Source of the DNA: Argopecten irradians
Taxonomy: Eukaryota; Mollusca; Bivalvia; Pectinida; Pectinidae
Length of the DNA: 64,000 nt
NCBI RefSeq assembly: GCF_041381155.1
Contig: NC_091135.1
Coordinates: 60,610,567-60,674,566, forward strand
Direction: 5' to 3'
Part shown: positions 10,056 to 24,700 of the stretch, piece after piece
Numbering within the stretch: position 1 is the stretch's first letter
Layout: the number at the start of each line of letters is the position of its first letter
Translations under genes and position numbers: made by a program
The notes under the pieces: generated by a model
Databases searched by the model: none
The model's input: only the letters and a program-made list of their open reading frames with translations
Told to the model about the DNA's origin: nothing

Positions 10056-12509
10056 GAGGCTTGCAGTTGAGACATTAGTCCTTTTGCATCTTCGCGCTCT
10101 ATACCAAAACTAAGAGTTTCATCCTCTTTTCTAATCAAAGGCTAATCAAGGGATGCCATTTGTGTCTTCCTCATGGTAAATGTGTTGATAGGAGCAGTGT
10201 CTTCTCTCTAAGGAATACTCAAAGTTTGTGGTTTATACACCTCTCAAACAATCTTTTGGGGATTTGCAATTATATTTCTGGTATTAATGGGTCATGTTAT
10301 GCCAACTCTAGAACCTGTTTTTTTCAGGTCTCTAAATATCGCCGTATACATACAAACGAAATGGTTTCTGTATTTGTCCAATTAAGTTCTTTTCTAGACT
10401 CTTAAACCTATGCACATCTTTAACAAGACAATCTGGCTCGGGTGTTATGTAACATATTCTGGGAAGATTCCACGCTTACGTTATAATTTTACCATTTTAT
10501 TTTCATTTGGTGGTCATTTATAGCAAGTCTGAAGAAGACGTCACGTTGCAATGTACCTACAAACCTTTGATTTATACACCTCTATCCAATCTGAAGAATA
10601 GAAGCTTCAGTTAGGAGTCACTTATCTTAAACTGTGATGATATATATAGTAACTGTATTTCAATACTTTGTTTGTACAATAACTTTTGACATCTCGATTC
10701 TCATCCATCACTTGCAGTATTGGTTGCAGAACTCCATCACTGTAATCATGACCTCGTCACAGATCCTGGATCCATTTTACACTACTGACATCACAGTGTC
10801 TGTCCACTGATAAGTGCCACCTAACGCCCTGGATTGGCTGTAAACAAGTCAATACCATGGCCATATAAAATAATTTTCCCTGGTTGAAGGAATATTTGTC
10901 TTCAGATTGAAACTGGAGCAATACTGTGACAACAGTTTTTAAAAAAAGTACAATGGCATTTTCTGCACTAAAGCCTAAACTGACAAAACGGCCAATTTTA
11001 AGGAATATTCTACATAATTTACTTCAAATAGTAATGAAGATTTTTACTGATCAGGTGAGTTAACAAATGGCAATTGAGAACAACTGATGAAAGGGTGAGG
11101 GTGACAATTCACAAAAGACTGTCACACAATTGTCAAACCACCCAGAGTACAGCTGTACACGAGTCTGGGACATAGTCTGGGTAGTGATCACCATAACAGA
11201 TACTTCCCTTATCTGGGAAAGGAAATAAAGAACCACAACTGTTTCCTTTTAACTCGTTTTAATGAACATTTTCATTAATACTTCAGATTTACAATTATGT
11301 AAAACATTTCAACAACTTAAACGCAAAATTATAACATACGTATAACTTCATGTCAATAAATTAAACACAAAATTATAACACACGTATAACTTCATGTCAA
11401 TAAATTAAACACAAAATTATAACACAAATAATTTCATGTAAATAAATTCATCATAAAATTATAACACATGTATAACTTCATGTCAAAATAACAATATATG
11501 AATGGAAATAAATCATACTGAATACATCTAGTGCATTTTGCAATATCACTGAAACTCTAAGTTTTCATTATTATCATCCAAATATTCAAGATATTTGACC
11601 TAAATTCATTTGCTAAAAAATCACATGTGTACATGGCAACAAAAATGTTCCTGTAACAGTCAATTTTGACAGTATGATGAAGATGAAATCATGCCCAGTC
11701 TAAACTTCAACCCAAAAATTAGCTTTCATCTCTATTCCAACAGAATTCACGATATCAAAGAAAAAAAAAAAAAACACTATACAAAGAAGCTGCATTAAAA
11801 AACCTTCTGGGTGGTATTAATTTTTCAACAAAAAGTATTTGCATATAGATTTGAATTCAAGTCCATATAGAAGATTAAAAAAACCCAGAGATGATGGTAA
11901 AAGGCAACTAAATAAATCAACCCTACATCAACATACAGCTTACAATGATCACACAGACTTTGGTATTGTATCACAGCGTCCTCCTTCATAATAATAACAC
12001 CTGGACCCTTCATGAACATTCCTTAAACTTAAGAAAGTCCTTAACTTAAAATTACCGGTAGGAAAGCATTACAGACATTAAGGAAAACCTTAACCTTAAA
12101 ACCTTTAGGACTTCCTTAAATTTCATCATGTTTGTGAAACTGGATCCAGTTTTACAGCTAGACTTTAGTTAGGAGAGCCAGGAGAACATAATAAATTAAT
12201 TTATACATTTGGTACAAGAAGCCCTGGTCTCCAACTATAGAGATGGTAATTAGAATTACATCAACCTGTGATTTTACATTGGAAGAACTAGAGTAGCCAG
12301 ACATTGTGACATGGATGCACCTACATTTGTTGAGAAGGTTATTATTTCAGAACAGCCTTACCATAAATAGTCTTTCCATCATATCACATCCTTACAATGT
12401 CTATGGTAGCAGTGTATCACAGTACCATCTAGGTTTAAAGGTGTAAGATACTGTGGTGACATTAATCCCACCGTGACATCCATATTATGTTGAAGTCAAT
12501 AACTTACTC
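10056..12509. other. Intergenic stretch between MATE and OXA1L, no gene seen
   Basis: The 3' ends of the two genes converge here. Apart from a short tandem repeat at 11322-11480 and a degenerate foldback near 12010-12110 built on CCTTAAACTTAAGG-like words, I see nothing coding. The part nearest 12510 should include the OXA1L 3' untranslated region. Confidence 0.5.
11322..11480. repeat. About 57-bp AT-rich tandem repeat, three copies
   Basis: The unit contains ATAACTTCATGTCAATAAAT and ACACAAAATTATAACAC, repeated with increasing divergence to the right. Confidence 0.8.
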
Positions 12510-12712
12510 CTAAAGGGCCTTCGTCTGAACTTTCCTTTTTAAAGTTGGATCCGTTGCATAAGTCTTAGTTAAAGGTCCAGCTCCAGCTTTCTTAAATTGG
12601 TCCTTTTTCTCTCTTTGTTTATTCATTGCAAGTCGTTTTCTTTTAGAGTCAGCCCAAGCTGGAGATAAATCAAGAGGATGATTTTTTTCCACTTGTTTAG
12701 AACAATATTTTA
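12510..12712 (-). CDS. OXA1L: OXA1L exon 9, basic C-terminal tail
   Basis: Likely acceptor ATCTGTAG; a second in-frame choice, ACAAG, is 21 bases further in. It encodes SPAWADSKRKRLAMNKQREK, then GAGPLTKTYATDPTLKRK, and ends TAG at 12510-12512. The Lys/Arg-rich tail is the matrix part that contacts the mitoribosome in this family. Confidence 0.85.
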
Positions 12713-15700
12713 CTACAGATGGATGTATTCCTCAGATCATCAAATGCATTCATTACACTGAAAACCAACCCTTTTGAGACTACCAAATTTCATGATGTCC
12801 ATTTCGCATTCACTTTTGCATATAAGTTGGCTGACTTTAATTTACATTTTGATGTATCTGAGGTAAGATATTAATTTGAAGAGACAAACTTTCACAATTT
12901 GACAATCAAAATAAATTTGCAAAAGAAAATCGTGCACAAAAAAAGTGAACTTAAAGTATACTGACAATCCATAAAATATATGCAAGTAAGGAAACAAACT
13001 GAATGCCGATACTTTTGTTAAACATTCACATGATGTAGCAAATATTCAATTGAAATCTGCAAGAAGATCAAAGGTGATTCACAAATGAAACAAAACATTT
13101 ACAACTTACCATCTGTAAGAAAAAGTCTGACTGACTTTTTTTCTCCAGGGTTTTTTGGATGAACAAGTTTTGGAGGAATTTTGAAAATCTTCCTAATGGC
13201 CTTTTGTCTTAAAATTGATGCAAGCACCAGGCCACAAACATTTGAGGTAAACCAGTAGGTATTCAAAGCCTGAAGTGAAAAAGACCTAAATCAATTCATT
13301 TCACAAGATGTTTTGTTCAATCAACATGATTTTTCTCATTACACACTCTAATTAAACCTTTATTAATGGTCTACAACAATTATTACAAAAAGCTCTCAAG
13401 CCACAAACAATTGTGGATAAGATTTAGCTGTTAAGGAGGCCATTTAAAAGTAAAGTATTTTATAGGACCCTGCATTCACATCAGTTTCACCTACATAGTG
13501 CCACTAAGAGGCCAAGAATGTCTGTATCACTCAATTGGTTATTGCATTCAAATACTGTATAACTTCAATTTCAAATGTCAACAGTTAATTCCCGCCAGTG
13601 GTTATGAAGAAGTTGAGTGTTGAAGGATTGACGAACGGTGCATGCCGGGGTATCACATTCATTTTACCTTGGTCCTCTTGGAGCAGGTGAGTTACTGTCT
13701 AGCGCTTTAAATTCGCCGCTGGGGTTTAATTTCGCAGTGCACCTGCTCCAGATATTTTGCGGATAGCTTGTACATCGACATTGTTTTAAGTCAGTATTAT
13801 TCAAGCTTATTTACACTGTACATTAAAATTTGATAAGGGGATAAATCAACTTTGAAATAGCACTACACTTGTCAACATGTGTGTTTTTAATTGTGCCTTA
13901 TGTGCACACTGTCGTCATGTGTCAGTGGGTTCACTCGGAAGAATTCACTGAAGTAGAACTGATACTACATAGCAGATCGTACTAATGTACGTAGTGAGTT
14001 GTTATAAATAAATTGTTTACTTTACACGATTTAGGTTTGTTTTTACTCAGTCAACAGGCAATTGTCTTGGTATAAACACGTACATACACAGTAATAATGT
14101 CTCTAGATACATGGCTAAAACATTGAAAACTGGGCATACGTACACCACTATCGCCGATATTACCCGACCAACGGCAACTACAAGATGATTTCACAGATGA
14201 GATTACAACTGCAGCATGTTGCTAAGGACAATCCAAACAAGAGGCCCATGGGCCTTAATGGTCACCTGAGTTCTGATACAGAATGAAACAAAGACATATA
14301 AACACTTTATATTGACTCATCAGGCCCTTGAAGTCAGTCAGTGTTTTTATAAATTTGACTTTTTAATCTATGAAGATTTTTTGGTTCCATCAAATCTGTG
14401 AATTTAGAAGAAAGATTTTTGAAATTTTAGCCATTTTGACCCCTTTTGGCCAGCCCCTCTGGCTCCTGGGCGTTGGCCAGGACCAATATGGATATGACCT
14501 TAAAATGCTATTTCAGGTTAATAATTCTAATCCAGTTTGACTGATTTCCTATGAAAACTAAGCAAATAATGTTCATAAATGTGTTTTTCTTATATAAACT
14601 ATAGTAAACCTAACCCCCTGCCCAGGGGTAAACCTGAGATCCCAGGGTCATATAATTCACAATTTTTTAGAGGGCCTCAAGACCTTCATATCCATGGAAA
14701 GTATTTGATTCTACTATACCTGCGATTGGAAAAGAAGATTTTTGAAATTTTAGTAAATTTTACCCCTTAAGGCCCCTTTCACAGCCCCCTCAGGGGTGGG
14801 GATCATATAATTCACAATTTTGATTAGCCTTATGCTTTAAAAGGTTTGGGCAAAATTTCATTGAAATTGCTTCTGCTGTTTTGGAGAAGAAGTAAAAAAA
14901 GTAAATTGTTTATCGTCGCACGACGGACGACGGACAAAAGACGATTAGAATAGGTCACTATGAGACTTCATCTCAGCTGACCTAAAAAATTGAAAAGGGG
15001 AGAGTGCAGGAGTAACATCCCAGAAATGAGGGCAAAGATAGCTTGATACATTATAGATAATGGACCGGCAAAGGCTGCTTGATACATTATAGATAATGTA
15101 CTGGCAAAGGCTGCTCGATATGTCATAGATAATGGACTGGCAAAGGCTGCTCGATACGTCATAGATAATGGACTAGCAAAGGTTGCTTGATACATCATAG
15201 ATAATGGACGGGCAAAGGCTGCTTGATACATTATAGATAATGTACTGGCAAAGGCTGCTCGATATGTCATAGATATTGGACTGGCAAAGGCTGCTCGATA
15301 CATCATAGATAATGTACTGGCAAAGGCTGCTCGATACGTCATAGATAATGGACCGGCAAAGGTTGCTCGATACGTCATAGATAATGGACCAGCAAAGGTT
15401 GCTCGATACATCATAGATAATGGACCGGCAAAGGCTGCTTGATACGTCATAGATAATGTACTGGCAAAGGCTGCTCAATACGTCATAGATAATGGACCGG
15501 CAAAGGTTGCTCGATACGTCATAGATAATGGACTGGCAAAGGCTGCTCGATAAGTCATAGATAATAGACTGGCAAAGGCTGCTTGATACGTCATAGATAA
15601 TGGACTGGCAAAGTCTGCTCGATACGTCATAGATAATGGACCAGCAAAGGCTGCTCGATATGTCATAGATAATGTACTGGCAAAGGCTGCTCGATACGTC

Positions 15701-18700
15701 ATAGATAATGGACTGGCAAAGGCTGCTCAAACGTCATAGATAATGGACCGGCAAAGGCTGCTCAAACGTCATAGATAATGGACTGGCAAAGGCTGCTCGA
15801 TACGTCATAGATAATGGACCAGCAAAGGTTGCTCGATACATCATAAATAATGGACCAGCAAAGACAGCTCGATACATCATAGATAATGGACCAGCAAAGA
15901 CTGCTCGATACGTCATAGATAATGGACCAGCAAAGGCTGCTCGATAAGTCATAGATATTGGACCGGCAAAGGCTGCTCGATACGTCATAGATAATGGACT
16001 GGCAAAGGCTGCTCGATACGTCATAGATAATGGACCGGCAAAGGCTGCTCAAACGTCATAGATAATGGACTGGCAAAGGCTGCTCGATACGTCATAGATA
16101 ATGGACCGGCAAAGGCTGCTCAAACGTCATAGATTATGGACCGGCAAAGGCTGCTCGATACGTCATAGATAATGGACCAGCAAAGGCTGCTCGATAAGTC
16201 ATAGATATTGGACCGGCAAAGGCTGCTCGATTTGTCATAGATAATGGACTGGCAAAGGCTCGCTCGATACGTCATAGATAATGGACTGGCAAAGGCTGCT
16301 CGATACGTCGCAGATAATGGACTGGCAAAGGCTGCTCAAACGTCATAGATAATGGACTGGCAAAGGCTGCTCGATACGTCATAGATAATGGACCGGCAAA
16401 GGCTGCTCAAACGTCATAGATAATGGACTGGCAAAGGCTGCTCGATACGTCATAGATAATGGACCGGCAAAGGCTGCTCGATACGTCATAGATAACGGAC
16501 CGGCAAAGGTTGCTCAAACGTCCTAGATAATGGACTGGCAAAGGCTGCTCGATACGTCATTGAAACAAGAGGCCCAGAGGGCCTGTATCGCTCACCTGGT
16601 TTGTAATGCTCAGTTATGTTTTGAATACAGGTTCATTGTTTCTTTTCTAAAGGAATTTAAATATTTACCTCTATTTCCGCTATCAGTCCCCGCCCCTCCT
16701 GCCCTCGGGGGGTCAGAGTCAAAATTTATACATCTCTATTCCCCTTCCCCCAAGGATGTTTCTGGCCAAATTTGGTTTGATCCATGCTAAACTGTATGAC
16801 TAGTAGCGATTTAAAGGATTTACCTTTATTTCCCTATTGGGCCCAGCCCCTCCTGCCCCCGGGAGTCATAGCCAAAATTTCTACAAGTTCTGTTCCCCTA
16901 CCCCCAATGATGTTTGTGGCCAAATTTGGTTACAATCCATGCAGAAATCTAGGACATGTAGCGATTTATAGAATTTACCTCTATTTCCCTATTGGGCCCC
17001 GCCCCTGCTGCCCCCAGGGGGTCAGAGCCAAAATTTATACAAGTTCTGTTCCCCTTCCCCCAATGATGTTTGTGGCGAAATTTGGTTACAATCCATGCAG
17101 AAATCTAGGACAAGTAGCGATTTATAGAATTTACCTCTATTTACCTATTGGGCCCCGCCCCTCCTGCCCCAGGGGGGTCAGAGCCAAAATTTATACAAGT
17201 TCTGTTCCCCTTCCCCAATGATGTTTGTGGCGAAATTTGGTTACAATCCATGCAGAAATCTAGGACAAGTAGCGATTTATAGAATTTACCTCTATTTACC
17301 TATTGGGCCCCGCCCCTCCTGCCCCAGGGGGGTCAGAGCCAATGTTTATACAAGTTCTGTTCCCCTTCCCCCAATGATGTTTGTGGCCAAATTTGGTTAC
17401 AATCCATGCAGAACTCTAGGACAAGTAGCAATTTATAGGATTTACCTCTATTTTTCATATTGGGTCCCGCCCCTCCTGCCCCTGGAGGGTCAGACCCAAA
17501 ATTTATACAAGTTCTGTTCCCCTTCACCCAATGATGTTTGTGGCCAAATTTGGTTACAATCCATGCAGAAATCTAGGACAAGTAGCGATTTATAGAATTT
17601 ACCTCTATTTACCTATTGGGCCCCGCCCCTCCTGCCCCAGGGGGGTCAGAGCCAAAATTTATACAAGTTCTGTTCCCCTTCCCCAATGATGTTTGTGGCG
17701 AAATTTGGTTACAATCCATGCAGAAATCTAGGACAAGTAGCGATTTATAGAATTTACCTCTATTTACCTATTGGGCCCCGCCCCTCCTGCCCCAGGGGGG
17801 TCAGAGCCAATGTTTATACAAGTTCTGTTCCCCTTCCCCCAATGATGTTTGTGGCCAAATTTGGTTACAATCCATGCAGAACTCTAGGACAAGTAGCAAT
17901 TTATAGGATTTACCTCTATTTCTCATATTGGGTCCCGCCCCTCCTGCCCCCGGCGGGTCAGACCCAAAATTTATACAAGTTCTGTTCCCCTTCACCCAAT
18001 GATGTTTGTGGCCAAATTTGGTTACAATCCATGCAGAAATCTAGGACAAGTAGCGATTTATAGGATTTACCTCTATTTCCCCTATTGGGCCCTGCCCCTA
18101 CTGCCCCAGGGGGGTCAGAGCTAAAATTTATACAAGTTCTGTTCCCCTACCCCCAACGATGTTTGTGGCCAAATTTGGTTACATTCCATGCAGAACTCTA
18201 GGACAAGTAGCGATTTATAGGATTTACCTCTATTTCCCATATTGGCCCCGCCCCTCATGCCCCCCGAGGGTTCAGAGCCAAAATTTATACAAGTTCTGTT
18301 TCCCTACCCCCAACGATGTTTGTGGCCAAATTTGGTTACATTCCATGCGGAACTCTAAGACAAGAAGCGATTTATAGGATTTACCTTTATTTCCCCTATT
18401 GGGCCCTGCCCCTCCTGCCCCCGGGGGTTCAGAGCCAAAATTTATACAAGTTCTGTTCCCCTACCCCCAACGATGTTTGTGGCCAAATTTGGTTACAATC
18501 CATGCAGAACTCTATGACTAGTAGTGATTTAAAGGAAATGTTGATGGACGGACGACGGACGGACGACGGACGGACGGACGGACGGACGGACGGACGGACA
18601 GACCAGGTGAGCTAAAAACGGATTTACCAGGTGAGCTAAAAATGGGTCGTATTATAAATGAGAGTACAGCATGCAGTATTAAAAGCAGTTATTTGAAATC

Positions 18701-21700
18701 AAACACTCCCGGGAAAACAAAAACTGTTGCTTAACCGTGTTCACCCTGAGGCAGACCACTTAAAAGTCTCCATGTATGACTCTACGTCAGATACAGGCTT
18801 ATATTGTAAAGATGGCATTTGAACAGGCAGGGCTGTAAGTAGGTCCTTAAATTATTGATGTGAATTATGACGATTGTGGACGAAAGATATCTGTTACAAA
18901 CCTTTATTCAAATTTTCTATTATTTCTATTTATTAAAGTGAGTTCAAAATGTTTGCAAAATTGTTGTGCTTTATGTAATGATAACGATACCTCTCAACGT
19001 TGTGCGAAAAATTTCGCTGGTGTTCAAGATTCACGGATTTAGGTGGAACTGGGAATATAGCGAAAATAAAACCCCGCGAAATAAAACCACTATACAGTAA
19101 CAATTTGATATAAATTATACAGTATTAACAATATTGTGAACCAATAACATCTGCCCCTTGGGATCTGTGGTTTATACAAAATTGAGTTCCTTTCAGTTAA
19201 AGATGTTGCTGGCAAAACATATGAACCAAATAATTTCATTCCTAGAGCTAAAGAAGGACTTTAAAGGCTTTACAAAGCTTTGCAAAAATTTCCATATTGC
19301 CCCGATTCTCAGGCACCTGAGAAACCAATTCAAAATTGGTTTTCCATTCTCCAAAGAATGCTTATGATCAAATTTGGTAACAATCCAATCAGTTATTCAT
19401 GACAAGTAGCAATTCAAAGTAAATGATGACGGGTGACGAATGGAAAGATGCATGGCATAAGCTTATCAGTCCTCCAAACAAGGTGAGCTAGAATCACATC
19501 ACACTTACCGCAGGGAAAGTCATCATGATGGGGGCCATTATAAACGGAATGGCTCTCATAAAATATCTAGATGCGACTGAGCCAGATCGACTTGAAACTC
19601 CTTCACTACCCAACTGTAAACAAAATAAAAAGTTCGTCAAATTAGTATCTCGAAAATTGTCACATACAGTGCATATGATAATCTGCTGCCTAAATTAAAA
19701 TGGTTTTGAAGTCTAATTCTCTATTATCACATTGCCTTGTGATAGTGTAGAATAGTACTGACTAAAGTCCATACTGCTGATGATGCTACCCAGCAGATTG
19801 CCACACCAGGTCATGCCTACAGACAGCAGGCCACATTTAATCATAGCAATACAATAATGACACTGATAATTAGGTTTTTGATATACAAAGTTCAATGCCA
19901 ATAGAAGTTATTGTACACATTCAATGAATTTTATGAACAGTACATTATTTATTATTGTACACATTCAATGAATTTTATGAACAGTACATTATTTATTATT
20001 GTACACATTCAATGAATTTTGTAAACAGTACATTATCTATTATTGTACACATTCAATGAATTTTGTAAACAGTACATTATCTATTATTGTACACATTCAA
20101 TGAATTTTGTAAACAGTACATTATCTATTATTGTACACATTCAATGAATTTTGTAAACAGTACATTATCTATTATTGTACGCATTCACTGAATTTTGTAA
20201 ACAGTACATTATCTATTATTGTACGCATTCACTGAATTTTGTAAACAGTACATTATCTATTATTGTACACATTCACTGAATTTTGTAAACAGTACATTAT
20301 CTATTATTGTACGCATTCACTGAATTTTGTAAACAGTACATTATTTATTATTGTACACATTCAATGAATTTTGTAAACAGTACATTATCTATTATTGTAC
20401 ACATTCAATGAATTTTGTAAACAGTACATTATCTATTATTGTACCATATGATTTGTGTTATTTGATGGGACATTACTCTATAGACAGAAGGAGAGTTGCG
20501 CGGAGGTTAGCACTGGCAAAACGTAGAAGGGATCGGAGAGTGTGAGATCTGTGAACCATAACAGACCTCCTGTGGACATACTCTCCACCGGATAATACGC
20601 CATCTTTCTTAGACCCATGAACACCGAGAGAAATATTGGCATCTGCAAAGAGAACATGAATTAGCATCAAACTAACCAGAATCTCTCCCTTACACATTTA
20701 ATGTACAAATCTATATCAGTTTATAAATTTAAAAAATGAAGTACCGAGAGAAATATTGGCATCTGCAAAGAGAACATGAATTAGCATCAAACTAACCAGA
20801 ATCTCTCCCTTACACATTTAATGTACAAATCTATATCAGTTTATAAATTTAAAAAATGAAGTACTCAGAGTATTGGAAGACTTCATAATTGCTAGTCAGA
20901 TAACAAATAAAATACATTGCAAGGCATCCTTGATACTCCAGGGGTTCCGATCACTTACAATCTCTACATCCCTGGACAATCTCATAGTAAAATTGGAGGC
21001 AGCTCAGTGAAAAACAGCTGAACCAATCACAGGCATACAAAGATTTCCTTTGAAGACTACAGAGAGAGTGACATCCAATTGCAACATCTAAGCTACAGTC
21101 GACTACAGTGTACCGTTATACAGCTCTTTTGATGTACATCAAAGAACTGAATTACCTGTTCTGCTACCTCCAATTTTACTATGAGACAGTCCTGGGGTGT
21201 AGTGAATTTTCAGATTCTCAGCCATACACAAAGAGTTTAAAAACAAGAATTCCACAGAAGTGGATGTGTCGCCTGCACAGCATCACAAAAAATAGTTATT
21301 TACAGTTGAAAATATTGTTTATAATTTGGTGAAGTTATCAAGTATCAATAAATATTTTAATTATCGAGCGGAAACCATGGATTTATCTGTTTTGACAATT
21401 TTAAAGTCCTGTAACTCTTGCAAATATTAACGGATTTTGACCATTATCAAACTCATCCGAGATCTCATTGATATCAAACAATATCTTAAATTTGGATGAA
21501 ATCGGACGATTAATTTTTAAGTTATCAGGTAGAAAATATTGATATATATCTGTTTTGACGATTTTAAAGTCACGTAACTCTTGCAAATATTGAATGATTT
21601 TGACCATTATCAAACTCATCCGAGACTACATTGATTTGAAGCAATATACCAAATTTAGTTGAAATCGGACAATAAATAATTAAGTTATCGCACAGAAACT

Positions 21701-24700
21701 ATTTCCCGGACGCTAATGACGCCGCCAACGCTACCAACACCCAAGCCGCCGACGCCAACATAGTGATACCTAAGTGTCACCCTTGCCTTGCAGACCACAC
21801 AATAAGAGTCAAAGATACATTTGTTTATCACATAATCCATCTGATATCCAGTGATTTCGCCTGTGTAATATTTTTGCGTATGTCACTAGTGTAATATTAC
21901 CTGGATTGATTTTCATTGGATGGAAATTCATTGTGACGTCAGACAGGAACAATAAAATGATGTAAGGAAAATTGACGTGATGTCAGGATTACGAGGACAG
22001 CAGGACAAAATGGCAGCCTCCGCTGGATTTTTGGAATACATTTTTGACATGTAATTCTTTGTAAAGAAGGTTTCTGTAGTTGTGTTATAAAAAGTATCTT
22101 AAATTTGTGTTAATTTCATATGAAATTTTATGAAACTCGTCTCGAAGTTTTAATTTTTGCTCGCCAAGGCAGGCAAAAAAAAAAAAACTTCTTAGACTTG
22201 TTTCATAAAATCTCATATGAAATGAACACTCATGTAAGATCCTATATTTATATTCTGGAAATTTGTGTAACCTTCTATAGGTGACTACAAAGATATTTTA
22301 CACGTTAATTCACTAGTTAAAGGATCATATGTTTTACAAGTGATATAAGACAAATCTTGAGGCCTACCATTCAATGATCTATGTTAGACTCAGACAAATA
22401 AAGAATGATATTTCCTATTGTTTTCCCTCCTTCCTCTCTTCTTATTATATATTATAACACATAGTTGAATTTGCTCAAAATGAATATGCTAATCTATGGA
22501 CCATGCAGAACCTCTTATGTACTTTCTTTGAAATAATGAAAATAAAACTTAAATTGTCAAAATCAATAAGGGCGGTCTGGTAGCCATTTTGTATTCAGAT
22601 CATCAGACAGATATTAAATAGGCACAACAATAGACAAAGGGAAAAATATTCAGGAATATTTCAGTGGTTTCCGTAATTGGCAGTAAGAGGCCCATGGGCC
22701 TTTATAAGACAATAAAAGGAACTTTTTAGCATGAAGTTTCTGATATCTTTGATGACTTACAATTGATGGTCATTCATTTTAACAAACTTGTTAGCCTTTT
22801 CTCCTAGCGTGCTACAGGCCAAATATTGGTAATTGGTTATTGATAAGAACTCATTTTAAGATTATAGCCTTTTTGTTGACCCCTGTGACCTTGAATGACG
22901 GTCAAGGTCAATTATTTGAACCCTTCAGTTCTGATGACCTAACATTCAAATAAGATCAACTTTTGGCCATCTTGTTTTCAGATCAGTCTGAAAATGCAAT
23001 AAAGACAACTAAAACCCAAGAGGAACCTATTTATAAAATTTATGATATTAATACCTTCTGTGCTTTCTGAGAAAAAATGATAACAAACTTACATTGTCAA
23101 AAGCAAATATGATTTTTTTATCAGTTCCAAATTTGCATTAGATGCAACTTGGACCTAAAAGGAACCCATATTATAAAATTTCAGGAAGATTCCTTCAGAA
23201 CATATCGAGAATAAGTGATAAACTTTGAATGTCAAAATTTAAAATAACTGCCTGCCAGCCATCTTGTTTTCAGGTCAGACTGGAAATGCAATAGGCACAA
23301 TAAAGAACCATGACTGCCTGTTGGCCAATCTTTCTTAAGATTATACTGAAAATGCAATAGGCGCAATTAGGGAAATATATGAAGTTGCAGAAGAATCTCT
23401 TCAGGACTTTTTGAGAAATATAGATAACATGAATTGGTTACAGATGGCGGATCATCAAACATATGATTTGAATGACCCATGACAACCGTCTGCTGATGGC
23501 TAAAACTTCAGTATTTTGGTGGGGTTTTATTTGTATTACTACTTAATTGACCAACCCCTTACCTGTAACAATGGAATCATCATAGACATGGGGTTGGTAT
23601 TTGTTTTCTTCATAAATTTCTTCATTTCTAACTGTCTCAGAGCATCTGAAAGCAAATCATATATAGGAATCAAAATGAAATACCATGTTCTGTCAATATA
23701 TATAACTACAAAGAGCAACTTTGTCAATAGTTTGATAAACTTCCTATGGATTTGGAACAAGTAATGCTCAAAAATGTGTTTCTCTGTACATATATTAACT
23801 ACTGTAAACTTGATGCCTCTCAAGGAGAATTCACTTTAAAAGGACATTAAGATCTTCAAACTTTGAAGATTTGATTACACCACATCTGTAAGTTGAGAGT
23901 TTTGAAATATTAGACAGTTTGACCCCTATTTGCCCATACCACAGCACCCCCTAGGGTATAATTCAACTATTTAGATTGGCCTTAGCCCAAAGAAGGGGGT
24001 TTATGTAAATTTAAAGACATCAAACATCTAAATTGCTTATATTAAAGACTCAAATTGTTTTCCTCAATATTGGTCTGTAAAATAAAACAAATACACTATT
24101 TTAGTTTGTTGATCTATCAAATTTTGTTTGTTTGTTTGTTTGATTAATTAACGTCCTATTAACAGCTATGGTCATGTAAGGACGGCCTCCCATGTATGTG
24201 GTGTGTTGCGTGTATGTTGTGCAAGGTGCATGTTTTGGGAGACTGCAGTATATTCATGTTGTGTCTTCTTGTATAGTGGAACTGCTGCCCTTTTTATAGT
24301 GCTATATCACTGAAAAATGCTGCCGAACACACCAAGCAACACACCCCACCCAGTCACATTATACTGACAACGGGCGAACCAGTCGTCCCACTACCTGTAT
24401 GCTGATAAGATTGATGTGATTTTAGAAACTTACATTCCTGAAAATTTCCATTTATTTTGGCTTCGGATAGTTTTGTCTGGAGGCGTTCCATCTCTGGTTT
24501 GTTGTTGATATTGTTAGTCACAACCCTTTGAGTTAAGACCATCAGTGGAAAGGAAGCCAATCTGATAACAACGGTAGCTAAAAATAAACATATAAAAGTA
24601 GGTCAGGACCTGGAACGTAATCTGATGTCAGCAGTCGCTAAAAATAACAAGAGATCCCAGAGGGATCTTGGCGCCCACCAAAGAATGATCTATGTCTGAC

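Noticed and set aside
8975-10138. Open frames up to 259 residues with a 13-residue repeat on both strands
   Set aside because: By-product of the 39-bp minisatellite; open on both strands equally.
14968-16052. Minus-strand frames with MTYRAAFASPLS-like repeats
   Set aside because: By-product of the 36-bp minisatellite; several frames are open at once.
16784-18615. Plus-strand frames of up to 145 residues rich in Pro and aromatic residues
   Set aside because: They run through the 156-bp core of a non-coding dispersed repeat; the frame breaks when unit length changes.
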